DNA of 38,622 bases from Smaragdicoccus niigatensis DSM 44881 = NBRC 103563 (GTDB lineage Bacteria; Actinomycetota; Actinomycetes; Mycobacteriales; Mycobacteriaceae): contig NZ_AQXZ01000004.1 of assembly GCF_000380645.1 (NCBI RefSeq), positions 1 through 38,622 on the forward strand, read 5' to 3'. The notes beneath the pieces were generated by a model that ran no database searches, had not been told where the DNA came from, and was given only the letters and a program-made list of their open reading frames with translations. The position numbers and the translations under genes were made by a program. The number at the start of each line of letters is the position of its first letter. Position 1 is the first letter of the stretch. Of this stretch, positions 31,396 to 38,622 are shown piece after piece.

Positions 31396-33744
31396 TCAGT
31401 TCACTCGGATGACTGGCCTTCGCCGAGTGGTCGGCTGGTCCCCGTTGTCCGACGGAGAAGGCACCGCCGTGTAGCGCTGGCTGCCATCACTCAGGAGCAG
31501 GACGATCGTCGTACCCGGGACTGCCGACCCAGCCGGCGAGGTGCCGATGGCGGTGCCATACGGCTGCGTTCCTTGGACGTACTCCGCCGACGGTTCGAAT
31601 CCAGCGGCGCGCAGCGTGGACTCTGCCGAGGTCCGGCTCAGGCCGGCCACATCCGGAACCTGTGCGCTCATCGAGCCGCGGACGAACTTCGGGTCGGCTT
31701 CCGGCAATTCTGTCGGTCCGAACTTGTCCATCACCCCGCCGATCGCGGTGTACCACGTCATCGCCGGCTCTTGACCACCGAACAGGTTTCCGCCCCAACA
31801 ACTCCGCAGCGGGAACGAGCAGATCTCACCGGGCGTCGGCGAGTCACCGTAGATGTACGCAGCGCCGGCGAGCTTGTTGGTGAAAGCGAGGAACCCAGAG
31901 CTTCGGTTGGTCTCCGTCGTTCCGGTCTTGGCCGCGACCGGCCAGGTCCATCCGGTGGCCCGGGCGGCGCCCGCCGACGTTCCGTTGCCCCGGTCGTCCG
32001 AACCCATCGCGACGGCGAGGCTGTCCGCCAGGCCCGGCTCGACGACCTGCTCGCACGGCTGTTCGGTCAACGGAATGTTCTTTCCGTTTCGGTCCACGAT
32101 GTCGAGGATCGGGCTCGGCGGGCACCACTTGCCGTGGGATGCCAGCGTGGCCGCGACGTTCGACAGCTCGAGTGGGTTGACCGCCGTCGGGCCGAGGGTG
32201 AACGAACCGAGGTTCTGCTCCTTGATCATGTCCGCGAGGCTCTGATCGCTGAATCCGGATGTTCCCGGGTTCGTGTACGACCGCAGTCCGAGGCGGACCG
32301 CCATGTCGACGGTCGGCCGGACGCCGGTCTGCTGGATCAGGCGAACGAACGCGGTGTTCGGCGACGTGGCAAGCGCTTCGGTCACGGACATGGGCGACTT
32401 GTAGTTACCGGCGTTCTGGACGCAGTAGTAGTTCGCCGGGCAACCGGCCGCACCACCGTGACCCATGCCGAGCACGTTCACGCGTCCCGGGACGTCGAGG
32501 TAGGCACTCGTTCCGAGGCCCTTCTCCATGGCCGCGGCGGTGGTGAAGAGCTTGAAGATCGATCCGGCACCGTCACCGACCATCGAGTACGGCTGCGGCT
32601 GCACCGTTTCGTGCTTGTCGCCATCGAGGCCGTACGTGCGGCTACTCGCCATCGCCACGACTTTGTGCGAATCCTGGCCCGGCGCGATGATGCTCATGAC
32701 CTCGGCGATGTTCTCGAGCTCCGGGTCGGCGTACTTGACGATCGCGGCCTTCGTGGACTTCTGCACGTCCGGATCCAGGCTCGTCCGGATGAGGAATCCG
32801 CCCTTCTGGATCTGGTCCCGCGAGATACCGGCCGACTCGAGGTAGTGCAGCGCGTAATCGCAGAAGAAGCCTTCGTCCGATGCCGCGATGCAACCCTGCG
32901 GCAACGTGTTCGGTTCCTTGAGCACGCCGAGCGGCTTGTTCTTCGCGGCGCGGAACTCGTCCGCCCGCTCGGGGATGTTGGTGATCATCGTGTCGAGAAC
33001 GGTGTTGCGACGCTCGAGGACACCCTGCGGGTTCGTGTAGGGGTTGAGCTTCGAACTCGACTGCACCATGCCGGCGAGCATCGCGGACTGCGTCACGCTG
33101 AGGTCCGCGGCGCTGACGCCGAAGTACGTCTGCGCGGCGTTCTCGATGCCGTAGGCGCCGTTGCCGAACGGAACCAGGTTCAGGTACCGCGTGAGGATGT
33201 CGTCCTTGCTCAGTTTCTTGTCGAGCGTGAGCGCCATCCGGATCTCGCGGATCTTACGAGCAGGCGTCGTTTCGATCGCGGCTCGACGCTCGGCGTCGGT
33301 GCGCGCCAAAACCAACAATTGGTAGTTCTTCACATATTGCTGGTCGATCGTCGAGCCACCGCGGGTGTCGGTGGAGCCACCGTTGGCGAAACCAATCAGA
33401 CCGGTGAGCGTGCCCTGCCAGTCGACGCCGGCGTGCTGCAGGAATCGGCGGTCCTCGATGGACACGATCGCCAGCTTCATGATCGGGGCGATTTTGTCGC
33501 TGGGGACCTCGAATCGACGCTGTTCGTACAGCCAGGCGATGGTGTTGCCCTTGGCGTCTTTCATGGTCGTGACCTGCGGAACCACGCCTTCAACCAGCTC
33601 CGAGGCGACGCTGTCGACCGCGTCGGCCGCGCGGTTCGACATATAGCCGAGACCGCCGGCGATCGGGAAGATCAAACCTGCGAGGAGGAAGGACGCTAGA
33701 ACGCAGCAACCAGCGAGTCTGGCGACTGTTTGCTTGACCGGCAC
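31396..33744 (-). CDS. ponA2: Class A penicillin-binding protein with PASTA domain (PonA2-like)
   Basis: 782 aa, bifunctional peptidoglycan synthase. A signal-anchor helix is at about 10-35. The GT51 transglycosylase domain contains Glu97 in EDRRF and TRGGSTIDQQYVKN. The transpeptidase domain has Ser395-x2-Lys398 (SIFK), Ser461-Pro-Asn and Lys606-Thr-Gly. A single PASTA domain (VPDVAGLSRTSAEST...) spans about 690-755, followed by a Thr/Pro/Arg-rich tail. It starts with GTG 33744. Length, PASTA domain and neighbours (Rv3683-like gene, whiB4) match mycobacterial PonA2, which helps survival in stationary phase and stress. Confidence 0.95.
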   Translation of the reverse strand: MPVKQTVARLAGCCVLASFLLAGLIFPIAGGLGYMSNRAADAVDSVASELVEGVVPQVTTMKDAKGNTIAWLYEQRRFEVPSDKIAPIMKLAIVSIEDRRFLQHAGVDWQGTLTGLIGFANGGSTDTRGGSTIDQQYVKNYQLLVLARTDAERRAAIETTPARKIREIRMALTLDKKLSKDDILTRYLNLVPFGNGAYGIENAAQTYFGVSAADLSVTQSAMLAGMVQSSSKLNPYTNPQGVLERRNTVLDTMITNIPERADEFRAAKNKPLGVLKEPNTLPQGCIAASDEGFFCDYALHYLESAGISRDQIQKGGFLIRTSLDPDVQKSTKAAIVKYADPELENIAEVMSIIAPGQDSHKVVAMASSRTYGLDGDKHETVQPQPYSMVGDGAGSIFKLFTTAAAMEKGLGTSAYLDVPGRVNVLGMGHGGAAGCPANYYCVQNAGNYKSPMSVTEALATSPNTAFVRLIQQTGVRPTVDMAVRLGLRSYTNPGTSGFSDQSLADMIKEQNLGSFTLGPTAVNPLELSNVAATLASHGKWCPPSPILDIVDRNGKNIPLTEQPCEQVVEPGLADSLAVAMGSDDRGNGTSAGAARATGWTWPVAAKTGTTETNRSSGFLAFTNKLAGAAYIYGDSPTPGEICSFPLRSCWGGNLFGGQEPAMTWYTAIGGVMDKFGPTELPEADPKFVRGSMSAQVPDVAGLSRTSAESTLRAAGFEPSAEYVQGTQPYGTAIGTSPAGSAVPGTTIVLLLSDGSQRYTAVPSPSDNGDQPTTRRRPVIRVN

Positions 33745-34066
33745 CCGGACAGACTACGTGCCTTCAGGCCTGGGATCGGGGAGCGGTCAGGGCACGTCTT
33801 TGTCGGAAAGAACATGACCCGTGACAATCTTGTCCTTCGCTTAGAGGACGCTTAGAACACTGCATGGACACCCGTACCAAAAAAATTGGTTACAGGACTT
33901 GCGTGTTGGTAGTTGCATTCCCTAAATTATGTGCTCAGTGTGACACAGCTAACAGTTGGTATGAATGTGATGTTAGTTCGCCGCGGGAGTGTTCCAGCGG
34001 AGGGCGACACAAAACCACTAGGGCGCCGCGCAAGTGGTGTTCGGATCTGCAAAGGGGCAAAACCGA
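33745..34066. other. ponA2/whiB4 divergent intergenic region
   Basis: 322 bases without a credible gene, noticeably richer in A/T than its surroundings (especially 33830-33980), carrying the divergent promoters of ponA2 and whiB4. Short open frames here lack codon bias. A CRP-like site is described separately. No riboswitch-like structure was recognised. Confidence 0.6.
33939..33954 (+). promoter_or_regulatory. Candidate CRP/FNR-type site upstream of whiB4
   Basis: TGTGACACAGCTAACA matches the mycobacterial CRP consensus TGTGA-N6-TCACA at 9 of 10 conserved positions. It is 113 bases before the whiB4 start. Consensus match only. Confidence 0.45.
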
Positions 34067-34384
34067 ATGCACATGTCCACCCCGTTGACTCGGCTCGAGG
34101 TCGAGAAGGCCGAGGCCAGGATTGCGTGGGTCTCGCAGGCAAGATGCCGCGACGTAGACCCAGATCAGCTTTTCGTGCGGGGTGCTGCGCAACGTAAGGC
34201 AGCCACCATCTGTCGCCACTGCCCGGTCCGAATGGAATGCGGCGCAGACGCTCTCGATAACCGCGTCGAGTTCGGAGTCTGGGGCGGCATGACCGAGCGC
34301 CAGCGTCGCGCACTACTCAAGAAGTACCCGGACGTGAAGTCCTGGTCGGCGTTCTTCGCGTCGCAGCAGCCCACCATCAACTAA
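34067..34384 (+). CDS. whiB4: WhiB4-like iron-sulphur redox regulator
   Basis: 105 aa. The four cluster ligands are Cys27, Cys49, Cys52 and Cys58 (C-x21-C-x2-C-x5-C), followed by the GVWGG turn (70-74) and a basic DNA-contact tail. The block DPDQLFVRGAAQRKAATICR followed by HCPV is almost that of M. tuberculosis WhiB4, which senses oxygen/NO through its [4Fe-4S] cluster. ATG 34067 has AAAGGGG nine bases upstream; ATG 34073 and GTG 34034 are alternatives. It is divergent from ponA2, as in mycobacteria, and ends in a strong hairpin. Confidence 0.94.
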   Translation: MHMSTPLTRLEVEKAEARIAWVSQARCRDVDPDQLFVRGAAQRKAATICRHCPVRMECGADALDNRVEFGVWGGMTERQRRALLKKYPDVKSWSAFFASQQPTIN

Positions 34385-34400
34385 ACACTCGTTGATACAG

Positions 34401-34436
34401 TTCGGCCCCGCTGGCAAAGCTGCCAACGGGGCCGAA
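34401..34436. terminator. Hairpin terminator between whiB4 and the convergent ATPase genes
   Basis: TTCGGCCCCG (34401-34410) pairs with CGGGGCCGAA (34427-34436), with an inner TGGCA/TGCCA stem and an AAGC loop. It sits 17 bases after the whiB4 stop and about 95 bases from the convergent gene end, so it may serve both. Confidence 0.8.
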
Positions 34437-34531
34437 TTGTGTGCTGGTGTCGGGTGGCCTCCCCGATGGATTGCCGTCCCGAGGACCTGATCAGGTGCGT
34501 AGTACGGCAATCCGTCGGAATTTGGGGGGTG

Positions 34532-35653
34532 TCAGGCCCGCGTGAGCTGATCGGCCACCGCGCGCAGCGCATCGAGGTCGACGACCTCGTACGGCAATGC
34601 TGGGACCGGCTTCCACCGCACGCTCGGGTGGGCCGCGGTGAATCGGTGCATGAGGTGCTGTTCCCGCTTGGCCGACTGGCTGCGCTGCGCGTGGATGCGC
34701 AGCACTGCCGAGGCCACCGCGCCCTGCGCCGAGCTGTCGGTCGCTTCGATCTTGTCGGCCGCGGTCAGCGCATGGTCCGAGTTGACCTCGGCGAGAGACG
34801 GGTGGGTGCGGTTGAGCACCAGGCCGGCAAGCGGCATGCGGTCGGTCGACAGGCGATCAACGAAGAAGGCGGCCTCGCGCAGCGGGTCCGGTTCGGGCGC
34901 GGCCACGACGAGGAAGTAGGTGCCGGGGCGAGCCAGCAGTTCGTACGTCTTGTTCGCGCGGTCGCGGAAGCCGCCGAAGATCGAGTCGAACGCACTGACG
35001 ACGAACGTGATCTCCTTGAGCATCTGGCCGCCGATGATCGTCGACACCGCTTTGAGTCCTAGGTTCATGGCGCCGGTCAGCAGTCGGCCGGCCCCGCGGC
35101 CTGATGCCGTCATCATCTTCAGCATGCGGCCGTCGAGCAGCTTCGCTGCCCGCTTGGGGGCGTCGAGGAAGTCGAGCGCGTTCCGGGACGGGGGAGTGTC
35201 GACCACGATGAGATCCCAGGAGCCCTGCTGGACCAGTTGCCCGAGCTTCTCCATCGCCATGTACTCCTGCGTTCCGGAGAACGAGGTCGCCATCGATTGG
35301 TAGAACGGGTTCGCCAGAATCTGCTCGGCCTTCTCCGGCGTCGCATGTTCGAGAACCATGTCGTCGAACGTGCGCTTCATGTTGAGCATCATCGCGTCGA
35401 GCGTGCCCTTGGCGTTCGGTGCGAGAGTGAGCGCCTTCGGGGTGTTGTTGAGCTCCTCGACGCCGAGCGCCTGCGCCAGGCGCTTGGCCGGGTCGATCGT
35501 GAGCACGACGACCTTGCGGCCGTTCTCGGCGGCGTGCATGGCCAGCGCGGCCGCGGTGGTGGTCTTGCCGACGCCACCCGAACCACAGCACACGATCACC
35601 TTGGTGTTCGGGTCGGCGAGGATTCCCGCGATGTCGAATTCAGTCGAGGTCAT
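34532..35653 (-). CDS. ArsA/Get3-like ATPase, second subunit (Rv3680/BagB-like)
   Basis: 373 aa. The P-loop [16 protein letters not shown] has Ser where the ArsA/Get3 signature Lys (GKGGxGK) is expected, so the partner subunit may supply that function. Switch regions [17 protein letters not shown] and the adenine-binding NRTHPSL are present. M. tuberculosis Rv3679-Rv3680 form a Get3-like heteromer (BagA/BagB). No arsenic role is implied despite the family name. It overlaps the upstream partner gene by 4 bases (ATGA, 35650-35653). Confidence 0.92.
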   Translation of the reverse strand: MTSTEFDIAGILADPNTKVIVCCGSGGVGKTTTAAALAMHAAENGRKVVVLTIDPAKRLAQALGVEELNNTPKALTLAPNAKGTLDAMMLNMKRTFDDMVLEHATPEKAEQILANPFYQSMATSFSGTQEYMAMEKLGQLVQQGSWDLIVVDTPPSRNALDFLDAPKRAAKLLDGRMLKMMTASGRGAGRLLTGAMNLGLKAVSTIIGGQMLKEITFVVSAFDSIFGGFRDRANKTYELLARPGTYFLVVAAPEPDPLREAAFFVDRLSTDRMPLAGLVLNRTHPSLAEVNSDHALTAADKIEATDSSAQGAVASAVLRIHAQRSQSAKREQHLMHRFTAAHPSVRWKPVPALPYEVVDLDALRAVADQLTRA

Positions 35654-36729
35654 CGGACGCCCTGCTCCGCTAGTTGTTCGGCGAGCTCATACATGCCACC
35701 GAGGTCGACGCCGTCGGTCAGCGCCGTGAGGCGCATCCGGGCGACGTCGACCTTCTCCAGTGCTGCGGCGCACTCGTTCTGCGCCTGCACCCGCATGGCG
35801 TATTCGCTTGCCTCGGTGAGGAGGCCGTCGATCGCCGTGTCGTTCACCGGCAGGCCGGCCTTGTGCAGCGACTCGGCGATCGCAACCCGGTCGAGCCGCC
35901 CGTCCGCGGCGGCGCCGATCGCGTCCGCCGGCAGGAACGGTTCGCTCGCACGGTTGACGATGACCGCGCCGACGTGAAAGTGGTTGCTGGTCAGATCCGC
36001 GACGGCATCCGCGGTCTCCTGCACGGGCAGCGCTTCGAGCAGCGTGACGAGGTGAACCATCGTCTGCTCCGAGTGCACCAGCTCCGAGACGCCGATCGCC
36101 TGGTTCATGACCGGGCCACCCTTGGCCATCTCGGCCATCGCCTTGGTGACATCGAGGAACGTCGTGATGCGGCCGGTCGGCGGCGCGTCCACGACGATGG
36201 CGTCGTACGTCCGGTGACCCGTCTTGTCGATCCGGTTGACGCACTCCTTGATCTTTCCGGTGATGATGACGTCCTTGAGACCCGGAGCGAGCGTCGTGAC
36301 GAAGTCGACCGCGCCCATGCGCTTGAGCGCGCGACCGGCGAAACCGAGGTTGTAGAACATCTCGAGGTATTCGAGGAACGCGTGCGGCACGTCGAGGGCC
36401 AGGGCCACGACCTCGCCACCGCCGTCGGCGGTCGCGATCTTGGTCTCCGTGGGCGGCAGCGGTGGAAGGTCGAACAGCTGCGCAATGGATTGGCGGCCTT
36501 CGACTTCCACCAGCAGGACACGGCGGCCGCCCGCGGCCAGCGCCAGCGCGAGAGCTCCGGCGACGGTCGACTTGCCGGTGCCGCCCTTGCCGGACACGTA
36601 GTGCAATCGCGCTTTGGCGGCCTTCGCTGGCCACGTTGCAGGTTGCGATGAGGTCACGTTGTTGACATTAGCGGGTCCCATTGTCCCATTTCGGCGGTAC
36701 CGCAACGGCGGTATGTCGAGGAGCGTCAT
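35650..36729 (-). CDS. ArsA/Get3-like ATPase, first subunit (Rv3679/BagA-like)
   Basis: 359 aa. P-loop [16 protein letters not shown] with the signature Lys intact; [30 protein letters not shown] and the C-terminal [20 protein letters not shown] closely follow M. tuberculosis Rv3679. ATG 36729 has GGAAGG upstream; ATG 36681 (MGPANVNN...) would give a 343-aa protein closer to the mycobacterial length, so the start is uncertain. It forms an operon with the Rv3680-like gene and is divergent from the Rv3678A/Rv3678c/Rv3677c group. Confidence 0.92.
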   Translation of the reverse strand: MTLLDIPPLRYRRNGTMGPANVNNVTSSQPATWPAKAAKARLHYVSGKGGTGKSTVAGALALALAAGGRRVLLVEVEGRQSIAQLFDLPPLPPTETKIATADGGGEVVALALDVPHAFLEYLEMFYNLGFAGRALKRMGAVDFVTTLAPGLKDVIITGKIKECVNRIDKTGHRTYDAIVVDAPPTGRITTFLDVTKAMAEMAKGGPVMNQAIGVSELVHSEQTMVHLVTLLEALPVQETADAVADLTSNHFHVGAVIVNRASEPFLPADAIGAAADGRLDRVAIAESLHKAGLPVNDTAIDGLLTEASEYAMRVQAQNECAAALEKVDVARMRLTALTDGVDLGGMYELAEQLAEQGVR

Positions 36730-36869
36730 CAGCGGCCTTCCGGCACGTCAGGGAGATCTTCTTCGAACCGACGGTAGGGGCCGCCCACGCCGATTTCGCC
36801 CTCCCGCGGTAGGAGATTTTTCGGTTGCCGGGTGATCTCGTGGTAGGCCGGGCAGGTAGCCTTCCGGCT

Positions 36870-37025
36870 ATGACCAAGTGGGAATATGCGACTGTTCCGC
36901 TGCTGACGCACGCTACGAAGCAGATCCTCGACCAGTGGGGCGAGGACGGCTGGGAGCTCGTGTCGGTGTTGCCCGGCCCCACCGGCCAGCAGCACGTGGC
37001 TTATCTCAAGCGCAGCAAGGCCTGA
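36870..37025 (+). CDS. Small DUF4177-like protein (Rv3678A-like)
   Basis: 51 aa. MTKWEYATVPLLTHATKQIL, followed by DQWGEDGWELVSVLPG, shows the DUF4177 pattern with the GWELV core. Function unknown. A two-base gap separates its stop from the RidA-like gene. Its size and position match the small gene between Rv3679 and Rv3678c in M. tuberculosis, which supports it despite its length. The 140 bases upstream to the ATPase gene hold no other gene. Confidence 0.88.
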   Translation: MTKWEYATVPLLTHATKQILDQWGEDGWELVSVLPGPTGQQHVAYLKRSKA

Positions 37026-37027
37026 AC

Positions 37028-37489
37028 ATGACCGCGTGGACCACCCGGCTCGACAGCCTCGGCATCGTGCTCCCCACGCCGGCGAAGCCGGTCGGCGCGT
37101 ACGTTCCGGCAGTTCGAACCGGCTCGTATGTCTATACGTCCGGCCAGCTGCCCTTCGTCGAGGGGCGCCTTACGGCCCCCGGCAAGGTCGGGGATGACGT
37201 CACGCTCGAGCAGGCGAATGCCGCGGCTCGGTTGGCTGGACTCAACGCCCTCGCGGCCGTCCACGACCTGGTCGGCATCGATTCCGTCGTCCGCATCGTG
37301 AAGGTCGTCGGATTCGTCGCCTCCGCTGCCGGATTCACCGAGCAGCCGCGGGTCCTCAACGGTGCCTCGGAACTCATGGGCGAGATCTTCGGTGAAGCCG
37401 GAGTGCACGCTCGCTCCGCCGTCGGTGTCGCGGAACTTCCGCTGGGCTCGTCGGTCGAGGTCGAGATCATCGTCGAGGTACAGGGATAA
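37028..37489 (+). CDS. RidA/YjgF-family protein (Rv3678c-like)
   Basis: 153 aa, the longer RidA subgroup. The N-terminal LGIVLPTPAKPVGAYVPAVR, then TGSYVYTSGQLP, a central VRIVKVVGFVAS and the C-terminal SSVEVEIIVEVQG fit the trimeric chorismate-mutase-like fold. Canonical RidA hydrolyses reactive enamine/imine intermediates; this subgroup's activity is not known. It starts two bases after the DUF4177 gene and is followed at 5 bases by the metallo-hydrolase gene, so all three form one operon, as in mycobacteria. Confidence 0.92.
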   Translation: MTAWTTRLDSLGIVLPTPAKPVGAYVPAVRTGSYVYTSGQLPFVEGRLTAPGKVGDDVTLEQANAAARLAGLNALAAVHDLVGIDSVVRIVKVVGFVASAAGFTEQPRVLNGASELMGEIFGEAGVHARSAVGVAELPLGSSVEVEIIVEVQG

Positions 37490-37494
37490 AGCCG

Positions 37495-38280
37495 ATGGGT
37501 CTCGAACATCCCGCCTATGGACAGCTGCGGCAGGTAACCGAGACCGCGGGGGTGGTCCTGGCGTCCAACCCCGGCATGATGACGATCGACGGCACGAACA
37601 CCTGGATTCTGCGGGCTCCGGGCTCGGATGAATCGATCGTCATCGACCCTGGTCCGCGAGACCGTAAGCACGCCGAGGCGGTCGCCGCGGCGGCCGGCAA
37701 CGTCGCACTGACGCTCATCACCCACTGGCACTACGACCACACCGGCGGGATCAAGCGTCACCGCAAGCTCACTGGTGCACCGGTTCGTGCGCTCGACGAC
37801 AAGTACGTTCGCGATTCGACGTCGCTGTCCGACGGCGAGGTCATCGAGGCGGCGGGTCTGACGGTTCGCGTGGTGCGGACGCCGGGGCACACCGAGGACT
37901 CGCTGTGCTTCGTACTCGATGATGCGGTGCTGACCGGAGACACGATCCTGGGCAGCGGCACCACCGTTCTCAGCAGTTCGGATACCGCTCTCGCCGACTA
38001 CCTCGACTCACTGGAGCGGATCGCCGAGTTGGGGGAGGGGAAAGTGCTCTTGCCGGCACACGGCCCAGACCATCCTGACGCGGCCGTGGTCGCTCGCCAG
38101 TACCTCACCCATAGACATGCTCGACTTGATCAAGTTCGGGACGCTCTGAAGCTTCTGGGGCCCGATGCGGGGTCATTGAAGGTTGTCCGACACGTCTACC
38201 GCGACGTCGATCCGAAACTCTGGGTCGCGGCCCGCAGTTCGGTGAAGGCCCAATTGGCCTACCTCCGCCAGCACGGCTGA
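37495..38280 (+). CDS. Metallo-beta-lactamase-fold hydrolase (Rv3677c-like)
   Basis: 261 aa. The zinc motif HWHYDH is His77-x-His79-x-Asp81-His82. The later ligands are in TPGHTEDS, LTGDTILG and the C-terminal LPAHGPDHPD. The C-terminal helical part (RHARLDQVRDALKLLG) is like that of LACTB2-type nucleases/thioesterase-like hydrolases. Probably cytosolic, not an antibiotic lactamase. It is the last gene of the operon. In M. tuberculosis the next gene is crp; here an IS30-type transposase end follows. Confidence 0.93.
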   Translation: MGLEHPAYGQLRQVTETAGVVLASNPGMMTIDGTNTWILRAPGSDESIVIDPGPRDRKHAEAVAAAAGNVALTLITHWHYDHTGGIKRHRKLTGAPVRALDDKYVRDSTSLSDGEVIEAAGLTVRVVRTPGHTEDSLCFVLDDAVLTGDTILGSGTTVLSSSDTALADYLDSLERIAELGEGKVLLPAHGPDHPDAAVVARQYLTHRHARLDQVRDALKLLGPDAGSLKVVRHVYRDVDPKLWVAARSSVKAQLAYLRQHG

Positions 38281-38293
38281 AAGGCCCAACGAA

Positions 38294-38330
38294 AAACCCG
38301 GCCCCTCGCGGGCGCCATCGAGGGCGGTTT
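38294..38330. terminator. Imperfect hairpin after the metallo-hydrolase operon
   Basis: AAACC (38294-38298) and CCCTCG (38303-38308) pair with CGAGGG (38319-38324) and GGTTT (38326-38330), with a bulge. It lies between the hydrolase stop and the stop codon of the convergent transposase. It may be a terminator altered by the insertion, or part of the element's end. Confidence 0.4.
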
Positions 38331-38622
38331 CAAGCGGTCGCTGCAACTGGTTCGGTTGGATTGGACAGTAGTTGTTCGAGGGCCTCGGCTGGGGTTTTCC
38401 AGCTGAGGGTCTTTCGCGGTCGGCCGTTGAGCTCGGATGCGACGTTGTCGAGGATTCCCGGGCCGTGGAACGAGAGGTCCGTTCCTTTCGGGAAGTATTG
38501 GCGCAGAAGCCCGTTCGTGTTCTCGTTGCTGCCGCGCTGCCACGGTGAGTGCGGGTCGCAGAAGTAGATCGGCATGCCGATCGTGGCGGTGATTTTGGCG
38601 TGCAAGGCCATCTCTCGGCCTT
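38330..38622 (-). mobile_element. IS30-family transposase, C-terminal part (runs off window)
   Basis: About 97 codons are visible and the frame stays open to the right edge. [20 protein letters not shown] followed by [12 protein letters not shown] is the highly conserved IS30 C-terminal block, including the catalytic Glu in NENTNGLLR. The rest ([20 protein letters not shown]) is the usual tail. The stop is at 38330. Whether the element is complete, and where its terminal repeat lies, cannot be seen. Confidence 0.92.

Noticed and set aside
31573-33699. 708-codon open frame on the plus strand opposite ponA2
   Set aside because: The protein is a low-complexity Arg/Asp/Val-rich mirror of ponA2 codons. 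The minus-strand gene has all transglycosylase, transpeptidase and PASTA motifs.
33864-34197. Two small open frames in the ponA2/whiB4 gap (33864-34088 and 33913-34197)
   Set aside because: They lie in AT-rich promoter DNA, overlap whiB4, lack ribosome sites and show no codon bias.
34532-36729. ArsA ATPases as part of the arsenic module
   Set aside because: They are 6 kb from the ars genes, in the conserved Rv3679-Rv3680 context, and belong to the Get3-like group.

Overview
The window is high-GC actinobacterial DNA. Several features point to a mycolic-acid-containing member of the Mycobacteriales (the Mycobacterium/Rhodococcus/Gordonia group): a yrbE (mce transport) gene pair, a WS/DGAT wax-ester/triacylglycerol synthase, many TetR-controlled lipid-oxidation operons, WhiB4, and a block in the same order and relative orientation as M. 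tuberculosis Rv3683-ponA2-whiB4-Rv3680-Rv3679-Rv3678A-Rv3678c-Rv3677c. Many genes look leaderless, with a TANNNT -10 box 6-7 bases before the start codon. No genus is assigned.

Layout. 1-940: start of an mce-type yrbEA/yrbEB operon (minus strand, running off the left edge). 1055-2373: a GYD-domain protein and an alpha/beta hydrolase. 2380-8003: an acyl-CoA degradation locus. A TetR/enoyl-CoA hydratase pair diverges from an ACAD10/11-type kinase, an SDR and two acyl-CoA dehydrogenases. 7993-11147: an envelope redox locus. A copper lipoprotein, a Tat-exported metallophosphatase and a small membrane protein diverge from an ECF sigma factor and a membrane-anchored Rieske protein, around a 10-bp inverted repeat. 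11159-19307: an SDR diverging from an oxidation/esterification operon (aldehyde dehydrogenase, WS/DGAT, PDR-type reductase, P450, acyl-CoA synthetase), then TetR. 19314-24683: two paralogous TetRs flanking an unknown protein, a Baeyer-Villiger monooxygenase/patatin pair and its divergent TetR. 24713-26117: a flavodoxin-fold reductase and a DUF421 membrane protein. 26118-28612: an arsenic module (ArsC, aquaglyceroporin, ArsR, ArsI-like lyase, second ArsR). 28683-30124: two overlapping genes of unknown function. 30206-38280: tRNA-Pro and the conserved Rv3683-Rv3677c-like block. 38330-38622: the C-terminal end of an IS30-family transposase, where crp would follow in M. tuberculosis.

How the parts work together. 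The left two thirds is a collection of small regulated catabolic modules. They activate, oxidise and cleave hydrophobic carbon compounds, with storage-lipid synthesis tied to one of them. The most unusual regulatory unit is the sigma/Rieske locus: the Rieske protein appears to carry an anti-sigma-like cytosolic segment, a Tat-type anchor and an external iron-sulphur domain, which suggests a redox-sensing switch for the divergent copper-protein operon. The arsenic module has no ArsB or Acr3 pump and appears to use an aquaglyceroporin as the exit route. All functional statements come from motif reading. No database search was run.
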